Positions 57,273-64,000 of a stretch of DNA of 64,000 nt are shown piece by piece (position 1 is the first letter of the stretch; each line of letters begins with the position of its first letter). The position numbers were made by a program, and so were the translations under genes. Source of the DNA: Bifidobacterium pseudocatenulatum DSM 20438 = JCM 1200 = LMG 10505 (GTDB lineage Bacteria > Actinomycetota > Actinomycetes > Actinomycetales > Bifidobacteriaceae); the NCBI RefSeq assembly GCF_001025215.1, contig NZ_AP012330.1, positions 2,108,001-2,172,000 of the forward strand, written 5' to 3'. The notes beneath the pieces were generated by a model, which saw nothing but the letters and a program-made list of their open reading frames with translations, did not search any database and was not told the origin of the DNA.

Positions 57273-60200
57273 ATGGCAGCTCAAGAAGAAGCCACGCAAT
57301 TGCAAGAATCACAGGAAACGCAAGGGGTTCCGGAATCGCGCATCCTGCAGGCGCGGCAGGCGAACGCAAGCTGGCTCACCGATCCGACCGCATTCGCGGT
57401 GAATCGCAAGCCCGCGCACTCCAATCATCGGTATTTCCTGGGCGAAGCCACCGAACCAAAGCAGAATCTCGACGGCGAATGGAAAGTAAACGTCACTCAG
57501 GCAGCCAACGTCGACGTGGAAAACGCGCCGTTCGCCGCAGCTGACTTCAACGATGCCGGTTTCGGCGCGATCAACGTGCCCGAACACCTGCAGATGGCCG
57601 GCTATTTGAAGAACAAATATGTGAATGTGCAGTATCCATGGGATGGCCATGAGGATCCGCAGGAGCCGAACGTTCCCGAAAACAATCATGTGGCGATCTA
57701 CCGCCGTTCCTTCACGCTTGACCGTCCGATCGCCGCGACGCTGGAAAATGACGGCACCGTCAGCATCACGTTCCACGGCATGGCCACCGCGATCTACGTG
57801 TGGGTCAACGGCACGTTCGTCGGCTATGGCGAGGATGGTTTCACCCCGAACGAATTCGACATCACCGAAGCGTTGAACGTTGACGGCGACAACGTGCTCA
57901 CCGTCGCCTGCTACGAATACGCGAGCGCCTCTTGGCTGGAAGATCAGGATTTCTGGCGTTTGCACGGCCTGTTCCGTTCCGTGGAGCTCGCCGCACAGCC
58001 TCGCGTGCATGTCGAAACCGTGCAGATCGAAGCCGACTACAATCCCTCCATGGCCGCCGGAACGCTGAATGCAACCCTGCAGTTGCGCAATGCAAACGAC
58101 GCGGCCACCGTCAAGGCGAAACTGCGTGACGCAAACGGCACTGTGGTGTGGGAATCCACGCAATGCGCCAACGAAACCATCACCCTCAATTCCGGCGCGC
58201 TGAAGAACATTGCGCCGTGGAGCGCCGAAGAGCCAACCCTGTATGAGCTGACGGTGCTTGTCGTCGGCCACGACGGCCCGCTGGTCGAAAAAAACGTGCA
58301 GCGTATCGGCTTCCGCACATTCCGTATCGAAGACGGCATCATGAAGCTCAACGGCAAGCGCGTGGTCTTCAAGGGCGCCGACCGCCACGAATTCGACGCG
58401 AAGCGCGGCCGCGCCATCACCAGGCAAGACATGATCGACGACATCACGTTCTGCAAGAGGCACAACATCAACGCCATCCGCACCTCGCACTACCCCAACC
58501 AGGAATACTGGTACGACCTGTGCGACGAATACGGCATCTACCTGATCGACGAGACCAATATGGAAACGCACGGCAGCTGGGTTGCGAACAACATCGAAAC
58601 CCCCGAAACTGCGGTGCCGGGCAGCAAACCGCAGTGGGAGGGCGCGTGCGTGGACCGTATCAACAGCATGATGCGCCGCGATTACAACCATCCGAGCGTG
58701 CTCATCTGGTCGCTCGGCAACGAGTCGTTCGCCGGCGAAGTGTTCCGCGCGATGCACGCCCACGCGCACGCGATCGACCCGAACCGCCCCGTGCATTACG
58801 AAGGTTCCGTGCATGATCGCGCGTTCGACGACGTGACCGATATCGAAAGCCGCATGTACGCGCACGCCGACGAAATCGAGGAATATCTCAAGTCCGATCC
58901 GAAGAAGCCGTATATTTCCTGCGAATACATGCACGCCATGGGCAATTCCGTCGGCAACATGGACGAATACACGGCTTTGGAACGCTATCCGCAATATCAG
59001 GGCGGATTTATTTGGGATTTCATCGACCAGGCGATTCTCGACAGCAACGGTCGCATGTGCTACGGCGGTGATTTCGGCGACCGTCCGAGCGACTACGAAT
59101 TCTCCGGCGACGGCCTGCTATTCGCCGACCGCACGCCGTCGCCAAAGGCGCAAGACGTCAAGCAGCTGTACGCGAACGTGCATATGACCGTCGATGCTTC
59201 CGGCATTACGATCACCAACGACAATCTGTTTGTTTCGACGGCTGATTCCACGTTTGTGTTGCGTATTTTGGCTGATGGCAAGCCCGTTTGGTCTTCTTCG
59301 CGCCGCTTCGACGTTGCCGCAGGTACAAGCGAGCATGTTGAGATCGATTGGCCGATCGACGATTACCGCGCAGGTGCGCAGGAACTGGTTTTGGAGGCGT
59401 CCCAGCAGTTGACTTCCGCTTGCGATTGGGCTCCGGCTGGGTATGAGCTTTCGTTCGGCCAGTGCGTGGTTGCGGGTGGCAAGATTGCCGATACTGTTAC
59501 GGCCGCTTCCGCCGCTTCCGATGGAGCGATCACCTTGGGCCGCTGGAATATCGGCGCACGCCGTGCGGGCCGTGAAGCCCTGTTCTCCCTTGCACAGGGC
59601 GGCATGGTGTCGTACAAGCTTGGCGAGCGCGAATTCGTGTTGCGCAAGCCGCTGATCACCACGTTCCGTGCGCTGACCGACAATGATCGCGGCGCGGGCC
59701 ATGCGTTCGAGCGTGCGCAGTGGGCGGTTGCCGGAAAGTATGCGCGTTGCGTTGATACGAAGGTTGAGCCGCTCGGCGAAACCGCAGTTTCCGTCACTTA
59801 CACGTATGAGCTTGCGATTGCGCAGCGCACGAAGGTCACCATTCGTTACGTTGCCGATGTGCTTGGCCACGTCGATCTGCATGTTGCATATCCGGGTGAA
59901 AAGGACGGCGATCTGCCGACGATTCCGGCGTTCGGCATTGAATGGATGCTGCCGGTCGAGTATTCGAATCTGCGATTCTATGGCGTAGGCCCGGAGGAAA
60001 CGTATGCCGACCGCAAGCATGCGAAGCTGGGCATTTGGGATACGAACGCCTTCCGCGATCGCGCGCCGTATCTGCTGCCGCAGGAAACCGGCAACCATGA
60101 GGACGTGCGTTGGGCTGAGATTACGGACGATTCCGGTCATGGCTTGCGCGTGAGCCAGACTGCGAATACTGAAACCGGCGTTACGAAGCCGTTTGCGATG

Positions 60201-60404
60201 AGCCTGCTGCCGTATTCGAGCACGATGCTTGAGGAGGCGCTGCATCAGGACGAGCTGCCGGAGCCGAAGCACATGTTCCTGCGCGTGCTCGCCGCTCAGA
60301 TGGGTGTCGGCGGCGACGATTCCTGGATGAGCCCGGTGCACGAGCAGTATCAGCTGCCCGCCGACCAGCCGCTCAACCTCGACGTAGCCCTCGACCTGTT
60401 CTAG
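57273..60404 (+). CDS. lacZ: Beta-galactosidase (GH2, LacZ-type)
   Basis: About 1043 aa from the ATG at 57273, with AGGGG upstream; an in-frame TTG at 57240 lacks a ribosome site. Cytoplasmic five-domain enzyme of LacZ size. The N-terminal sugar-binding domain contains VNVQYPWDGHEDP. The TIM barrel has acid/base Glu484 (WSLGNESF) and nucleophile Glu551 (ISCEYMHAMGNS). The C-terminal small-chain domain contains FYGVGPEETYADRKHAKLG. It hydrolyses lactose and other beta-galactosides; transglycosylation is known in the family. No sugar transporter is adjacent. Confidence 0.95.
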   Translation: MAAQEEATQLQESQETQGVPESRILQARQANASWLTDPTAFAVNRKPAHSNHRYFLGEATEPKQNLDGEWKVNVTQAANVDVENAPFAAADFNDAGFGAINVPEHLQMAGYLKNKYVNVQYPWDGHEDPQEPNVPENNHVAIYRRSFTLDRPIAATLENDGTVSITFHGMATAIYVWVNGTFVGYGEDGFTPNEFDITEALNVDGDNVLTVACYEYASASWLEDQDFWRLHGLFRSVELAAQPRVHVETVQIEADYNPSMAAGTLNATLQLRNANDAATVKAKLRDANGTVVWESTQCANETITLNSGALKNIAPWSAEEPTLYELTVLVVGHDGPLVEKNVQRIGFRTFRIEDGIMKLNGKRVVFKGADRHEFDAKRGRAITRQDMIDDITFCKRHNINAIRTSHYPNQEYWYDLCDEYGIYLIDETNMETHGSWVANNIETPETAVPGSKPQWEGACVDRINSMMRRDYNHPSVLIWSLGNESFAGEVFRAMHAHAHAIDPNRPVHYEGSVHDRAFDDVTDIESRMYAHADEIEEYLKSDPKKPYISCEYMHAMGNSVGNMDEYTALERYPQYQGGFIWDFIDQAILDSNGRMCYGGDFGDRPSDYEFSGDGLLFADRTPSPKAQDVKQLYANVHMTVDASGITITNDNLFVSTADSTFVLRILADGKPVWSSSRRFDVAAGTSEHVEIDWPIDDYRAGAQELVLEASQQLTSACDWAPAGYELSFGQCVVAGGKIADTVTAASAASDGAITLGRWNIGARRAGREALFSLAQGGMVSYKLGEREFVLRKPLITTFRALTDNDRGAGHAFERAQWAVAGKYARCVDTKVEPLGETAVSVTYTYELAIAQRTKVTIRYVADVLGHVDLHVAYPGEKDGDLPTIPAFGIEWMLPVEYSNLRFYGVGPEETYADRKHAKLGIWDTNAFRDRAPYLLPQETGNHEDVRWAEITDDSGHGLRVSQTANTETGVTKPFAMSLLPYSSTMLEEALHQDELPEPKHMFLRVLAAQMGVGGDDSWMSPVHEQYQLPADQPLNLDVALDLF

Positions 60405-60440
60405 TTTCAAGGATTCAGTCGATTCCTACGTGCGAAATGT

Positions 60441-60470
60441 CTCCCGATTCTTGATTTCAAGGATCGGGAG
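60441..60470 (+). terminator. Terminator-like hairpin after lacZ
   Basis: CTCCCGAT-T-CTTG-ATTT-CAAG-G-ATCGGGAG forms a 13-bp stem with one G-T pair. The T-run is absent. Confidence 0.6.
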
Positions 60471-60500
60471 GCATTCGTTGTGCCGCAAGTTGACTTTCGG

Positions 60501-60547
60501 CCTCACGATTCGCAGTTCTGTCTCACGATTTCGCAAGATCGTGCGAC
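60501..60547. repeat. TCACGATT motif cluster
   Basis: CCTCACGATT at 60501 and TCTCACGATTTCGC at 60521, then GATCGTGCGAC at about 60538 and ATTCGGAAAAAA. The order of words resembles the cluster at 7403-7508. Confidence 0.55.
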
Positions 60548-60728
60548 AATTCGGAAAAAACATGCGATCAGACCATCAAAATGGACGATGAGGGGGATTT
60601 TGTTGATGGCTTAAATTAGACGGATTGCCTAGAATGGGGGCAGAACTTCCGAAACGTTCGAGCGCAGGCGGGCAAATTCGCGCGCGTCCGAGCGTCACGA
60701 AGCACGCTCTTCCAGGAAAGGGGCCATC

Positions 60729-61637
60729 ATGAGCGACGCAATGAACAACCCGTATGCGAACAATCCGAATCAAAATGGCAGCAACGAACAGCAGCCGCAA
60801 GGCCAGCCGGAATACGGGGCATACGCACCAAACCAGCAATCGCAATCCCAGCAGCAGGGCGGCAATCCCAACAATTCGGGCAATCCGTATCAAAGCGAGC
60901 CTCAGACCCCATGCTACTTCGACGGTCCCAACGCCAACCCGAATCCCAACCAGAACGGCTTCTTCTACGCGAGCTACACCACCGGTCAGCCGTACGGCCA
61001 ACCATACGGACAGCAGAACAGCCAATCCGACGCTGACAACGGCACCAACAATTGGCAGCCGATCAGCCCATTCAAGCTCGTGGAGGAATGGCTCCCGAAG
61101 AAGGCAAAGAACGCGATCCGCGGCACGTATGCGGTACTCGGCATCGCCGCCGTCATTCTCGGCCTGGCACTGCTGATCTGGCCGGGTGCCACACTGAAGG
61201 TCGCCGCAATCGCGCTTGGTGCATACTTCGTGGTTTCCGGTGTGGTCCGCATTGTGACCGCAATTGTGGAACTCGGGCTTCCGGGAGGATGGCGCGTGCT
61301 TGACATTCTGATCGGCCTGATGCTGTCTGTCGGCGGTGTGGTCATGCTGAAAAACGCGGCGCTTTCCGGAGCCACACTCGCCGTGCTCATCACCATGGTG
61401 GTCGGTCTCGGCTGGATGCTGGAAGGCGTGATGGCGCTCGTGGAATCGTGGCGCATGCCAAGCTCCGCATGGGCCGTAATCTACGCACTGCTGTCGATCG
61501 TCGCCGGCTTCATCGTGCTGTTCTCCCCCGTCAGCTCCACGACCTGGCTGATCCTGTTCGGCGGATGCGCGCTTGTGGCGATCGGCATCGTCGCGATCGT
61601 ACGTGCGTTCACCTTCGGCAAGTCCAAGCGCAAGTAA
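60729..61637 (+). CDS. DUF308/HdeD-like membrane protein with Asn/Gln-rich N-terminus
   Basis: A 302-aa protein with GGAAAGGGG upstream of ATG. Residues 1-110 are dominated by Asn, Gln, Pro, Gly and Tyr, with repeats such as GQPYGQPYGQQ. About 130-300 form six hydrophobic helices in the three-repeat DUF308/HdeD pattern: LGIAAVILGLALLIWPGATL, VLDILIGLMLSVGGVVML, and YALLSIVAGFIVLFSPVSS. HdeD relatives are linked to acid resistance in enterobacteria, but no function is proven here. The cytosolic tail is short and basic. It stands alone. Confidence 0.85.
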   Translation: MSDAMNNPYANNPNQNGSNEQQPQGQPEYGAYAPNQQSQSQQQGGNPNNSGNPYQSEPQTPCYFDGPNANPNPNQNGFFYASYTTGQPYGQPYGQQNSQSDADNGTNNWQPISPFKLVEEWLPKKAKNAIRGTYAVLGIAAVILGLALLIWPGATLKVAAIALGAYFVVSGVVRIVTAIVELGLPGGWRVLDILIGLMLSVGGVVMLKNAALSGATLAVLITMVVGLGWMLEGVMALVESWRMPSSAWAVIYALLSIVAGFIVLFSPVSSTTWLILFGGCALVAIGIVAIVRAFTFGKSKRK

Positions 61638-61683
61638 TTTTTTGCGGCGCGGGCCGTAAAGTCTGATTATCTCTGTTTTCCCA

Positions 61684-61712
61684 GGGGCACCAAGCAACAG
61701 CTCGGTGCCCTT
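61684..61712 (+). terminator. Terminator of the DUF308 gene
   Basis: GGGCACC and GGTGCCC arms with an 11-base loop, followed by TTT. Confidence 0.75.
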
Positions 61713-61733
61713 TCCATAGCGAAATCGCTTTTT

Positions 61734-61773
61734 ATACCAAGATTCAAAGTCGCACAACCATGAATCTTGGTAT
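61734..61773. promoter_or_regulatory. 13-bp inverted repeat upstream of the toxin-antitoxin operon
   Basis: Perfect arms ATACCAAGATTCA and TGAATCTTGGTAT with a 14-base spacer. Downstream are TGGTAT repeats and a TATAAT at 61783-61788. Probably an operator for antitoxin autorepression. Confidence 0.65.
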
Positions 61774-61824
61774 TAATACTGGTATATAATTGGGTATGAA
61801 ATTCGGTTTTAAGAAAGGTTTATC

Positions 61825-62142
61825 ATGGCAAGCGCACTTGACATACTCGATGACCTTGCTCCAATCAGCGAGCTCAGCAATGGTCGTACTTCCGCATTGT
61901 TGCAGCGGGCCGACCACGATCCAGTCATTCTGATCAAACGAAACAAGCCGTCCTACGTTCTCATGAATATCGAAAACTATCGCGCTCTCATGGAACGAAT
62001 CGAAGACAACGAAGACTTGCTTCTTGCCGAAAAAAGACTCGACAACAGTACTGGCACAACTATCAGCAACGAAGAGGTCATGCTCGATCTCGGCATTTCC
62101 CCAAGCGACCTCGCCGAGGCACCTGAGCCGGAACTCGCATGA
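61825..62142 (+). CDS. Type II antitoxin (RelB/Phd-YefM type)
   Basis: A 105-aa acidic antitoxin with AAGAAAGG upstream of the ATG. The N-terminal half has the Phd/YefM-like DNA-binding fold: APISELSNGRTSALLQRADHDPVILIKRNKPSYVLMNIENYRAL contains the dimeric operator-binding segment. The C-terminal half is acidic and Leu-poor, expected to wrap the toxin. It overlaps the toxin gene by ATGA and should repress the operon at the inverted repeat upstream. Confidence 0.87.
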   Translation: MASALDILDDLAPISELSNGRTSALLQRADHDPVILIKRNKPSYVLMNIENYRALMERIEDNEDLLLAEKRLDNSTGTTISNEEVMLDLGISPSDLAEAPEPELA

Positions 62143-62468
62143 ACTGGCAAGTTGAATGGCTTGACGAAGCCAAGAAAGACATGCGCAAACTCGGCAAAGC
62201 CGAGCAAATCCAAGTACTCAAGGGAATCGAGAAAGTTCGCACAAACCCACTGCCCACCTCGCAAGGCGGGTATGGCAAACCGTTACGCAATGCCGAACGA
62301 ACGAAACTTTCCAGGCTTTGCAAAATCAAATTCAGGGATATCGGCATTCGCGTTGTTTACAAACCGTTACTGCGAAATGGAATCATGACCATCATCGTCG
62401 TTGGCATTCGTTCCGATAGTGACGCTTACATCAAAGCCAACAAGAGACGCAAAGAATATGGACTATAA
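62139..62468 (+). CDS. RelE/ParE-superfamily toxin
   Basis: A 109-aa basic protein with the RelE fold. It begins MNWQVEWLDEAKKDMRKLGK, has central KPLRNAERTKLSRLCKIKF, and the strand motif IGIRVVYKPLLRNGIMTIIVVGIR near the end. RelE toxins cleave mRNA on the ribosome; ParE relatives poison gyrase. The Arg-rich core and length suit RelE, but the target is inferred. Second gene of the toxin-antitoxin operon. Positions 62469-62700 hold no further gene. Confidence 0.87.
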   Translation: MNWQVEWLDEAKKDMRKLGKAEQIQVLKGIEKVRTNPLPTSQGGYGKPLRNAERTKLSRLCKIKFRDIGIRVVYKPLLRNGIMTIIVVGIRSDSDAYIKANKRRKEYGL

Positions 62469-62700
62469 GATGCGTCCGCCAATTTTCAGCGAACGTTACT
62501 TTTTCTTCAAGATTAGCCGATGATTTTACAAAAGAAGTGACGATCGTCGCATGACATTGTCGACTTGCCCGACGTAAGATGAAGGCACAACAGAAGAACG
62601 AAGAAAAGAAAATAGACAACAAACACAGACTTACGGCAGCGGCCAGAGGAATGGACAAGAAAACAGATACGCGCCGCCAAGCCGAACGAAAGGAAACATC

Positions 62701-62823
62701 ATGAAGAACAACACTTTCAACCAGGTCATCAACGCCAACCTCGCTTCCATCGATCCGGGCTTCGGCCAGTTCGCACTCGCCAAGGCTTCCTCCGACCTCT
62801 TCAAGAAGGTCCTCAACAAGTAA
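62701..62823 (+). CDS. 40-aa small protein
   Basis: A short ORF: start ATG with GAAAGGAAACATC upstream and stop TAA. The peptide begins [18 protein letters not shown] and ends with amphipathic [17 protein letters not shown]. No signal peptide or known domain. The codon choice (AAC, ACC, CTC, AAG endings) looks like highly expressed Bifidobacterium genes, which suggests it is real. Its function is unknown. Confidence 0.55.
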
Positions 62824-62900
62824 GACCGCTTCCTAGACGGGAGGCAAGGCGCAGGCGCCACAGCACCTCGCCCCTCTTCTTTCCAATCCTTAAATCACAT

Positions 62901-62946
62901 AGCGGGAGGCCGCGGTTCCAAACGGAATCGCGGCCTCCCGCTTTTC
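62901..62946. terminator. Bidirectional terminator
   Basis: A long stem AGCGGGAGGCCGCG/CGCGGCCTCCCGCT with T4 after it, between the 40-codon ORF and the converging MFS gene. Confidence 0.85.
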
Positions 62947-62957
62947 ACGTACGCCGG

Positions 62958-64000
62958 CTACCCCTCCTCAACAGCGAGATTGCGGGCGGCGGCGCGTTCG
63001 CGTGGGCCGCGCGTCACGTAGAAGCCGATTGCCACGATGACGAACATCACCGTGCAGCAGATCCACAGCACACGGCTGCCGAACGCGTTGAGAATCCAGC
63101 CTCCGACCAACGGCGAGAACGCGTTCGACAGCGACCACACCAGGTTGTATAACCCTTGGTAGGTGCCGCGCACATCCTTTGGCGCGATGTTCGCCACCGT
63201 TGTGGCGGCAATCGGGAACGTGCCCAGCTCGCCAAGCGTCCACAGCACGGTCGCGATTGCGAACGCCACCCACGAATTCGCGCCGATCTGGAACGCGTAT
63301 CCGACCGCCGTGATGGACATGCCGAGCACCAGCACTCGGGTGTTGCTCATCCGCTGGAACAGACCGATCGCGGGAATCTGCAGCAGACACAGCAGGCCGC
63401 CGTTGATGGTCAGCAGACTGGAATATTCATCCGTGCCAAGGCCGATCTGCGTCATGGAAATCGGCAGGCCGCTGACGATCTGGTAATACGCCAGCGTGTA
63501 CAGGAACATCAGCACCACCATCGACATCAGCGCGCCGTCGGCGCATGCGCGACGATAGCTGCGCCATACGGAGAACCGCTGCGGCCGCTGCGATTCGCCG
63601 GTTTGTTTCACAGCATGTTCCACGGCATTTCCCGCAGCTGATTCCGCGGCTTGCGACGCCCGCGCCGGCGCGACCTCGCCCCGCGGGCGCTTGCCCAGCC
63701 CGACTTCCTTGAAGAACACGATCATCAAGATCGTGGCGAACACCAGCACCGCGGCTTCCGCGTAGAACATCAGCGCATAGGAGATCTTCACCAACTGGTT
63801 GGCGATGATCGGGCCGATCGCGAAGCCGAAATTCGCGGCCCACGTCTGCAGCGAATACGCGCGCTTCTGTTTGCGGAACGGCACCACGTCGGACACGTAC
63901 GCCGCGACCGCGGGCGTCGGCATGGATGAGATGGCGCCGTAGGCCAGCAGCGCGATCGCCATGATCCACGGATTGCCGATGAACGCCAGCAGGACCAGCA
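62958..64000 (-). CDS. MFS transporter (5' part lies beyond the window)
   Basis: The frame is open to the last base, so about 347 C-terminal residues are seen. At least nine hydrophobic helices are visible. The central cytosolic loop is Ala/Glu-rich (RGEVAPARASQAAESAAGN). APKDVRGTYQGLYNLVWSLSNAFSPLVGGW resembles the second-half signature of drug/metabolite MFS proteins of the YfkF/MdtG type. The substrate is unknown. The C-terminus is RNLAVEEG. An in-frame Met at 63962 is internal and should not be taken as the start. Confidence 0.85.
   Translation of the reverse strand, partial: LVLLAFIGNPWIMAIALLAYGAISSMPTPAVAAYVSDVVPFRKQKRAYSLQTWAANFGFAIGPIIANQLVKISYALMFYAEAAVLVFATILMIVFFKEVGLGKRPRGEVAPARASQAAESAAGNAVEHAVKQTGESQRPQRFSVWRSYRRACADGALMSMVVLMFLYTLAYYQIVSGLPISMTQIGLGTDEYSSLLTINGGLLCLLQIPAIGLFQRMSNTRVLVLGMSITAVGYAFQIGANSWVAFAIATVLWTLGELGTFPIAATTVANIAPKDVRGTYQGLYNLVWSLSNAFSPLVGGWILNAFGSRVLWICCTVMFVIVAIGFYVTRGPRERAAARNLAVEEG

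Noticed and set aside
60576..61757. 393-codon minus-strand open frame
   Set aside because: Antisense to the DUF308 gene; the product is a run of Arg/His-rich and hydrophobic shadow sequence.

Overview
The window is chromosomal DNA from a Bifidobacterium, most likely of the B. adolescentis group. The genus call rests on four things: actinobacterial rRNA genes, a dnaK-grpE-dnaJ-hspR operon with an HspR-type operator, sortase-dependent pili, and a dense set of maltodextrin/starch genes with LacI-type regulators and ABC importers that lack their own ATPase. The species group is inference; a 16S comparison would settle it.

Layout. 0-8.3 kb: tRNA-Ala(CGC), a HAD hydrolase, a small HTH protein, the heat-shock operon, an AIM24 protein, and an alkaline-phosphatase remnant with no nucleophile segment and no C-terminal half. 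8.5-18.1 kb: a TauE-type permease, then a pilus locus on the minus strand (tip adhesin of about 1450 aa, major pilin, minor Cna-B pilin, class C sortase). The tip adhesin carries a segment that reads like a CBM25/26 starch-binding module, and an 11-G tract sits in a hairpin upstream of the locus. 19-45 kb: an alpha-glucan utilisation island with three LacI regulators, a type I pullulanase, two GH13 alpha-glucosidase-type enzymes, 4-alpha-glucanotransferase, two permease pairs and three lipoprotein binding proteins. Two operator families can be read: TTGCxAACGTxxGCAA/AACGTT sites near LacI-A, LacI-B, the binding proteins and malQ, and ATGATAGCGCTTTCAT sites near LacI-C and the second alpha-glucosidase.

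The island is interrupted at 32.5-33.9 kb by an AT-richer block of about 1.3 kb bounded by roughly 40-bp inverted repeats. It holds an RSF1010-like (MOBQ) oriT-like site, a peptidase E-like gene with its catalytic Ser replaced by Leu, and the C-terminal end of a TnpV-type transposon protein. It looks like a decayed mobilisable element of Firmicutes origin.

45-53 kb: a DUF4235 protein, a nitroreductase, a small Cys/His protein, and a complete 16S-23S-5S rRNA operon on the minus strand without spacer tRNAs. 53-64 kb: a tandem-XRE regulator, a P-type cation ATPase, a GH2 beta-galactosidase, a DUF308 membrane protein with an Asn/Gln/Pro-rich N-terminus, a RelB/RelE-type toxin-antitoxin pair, a 40-codon ORF with a strong ribosome site, and the 3' part of an MFS transporter cut by the window end.

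How the parts may work together (inference): the pilus tip could attach cells to starch granules, the LacI-controlled importers bring in maltooligosaccharides, and pullulanase, alpha-glucosidases and MalQ process them in the cytoplasm. No secreted amylase is visible in the window.
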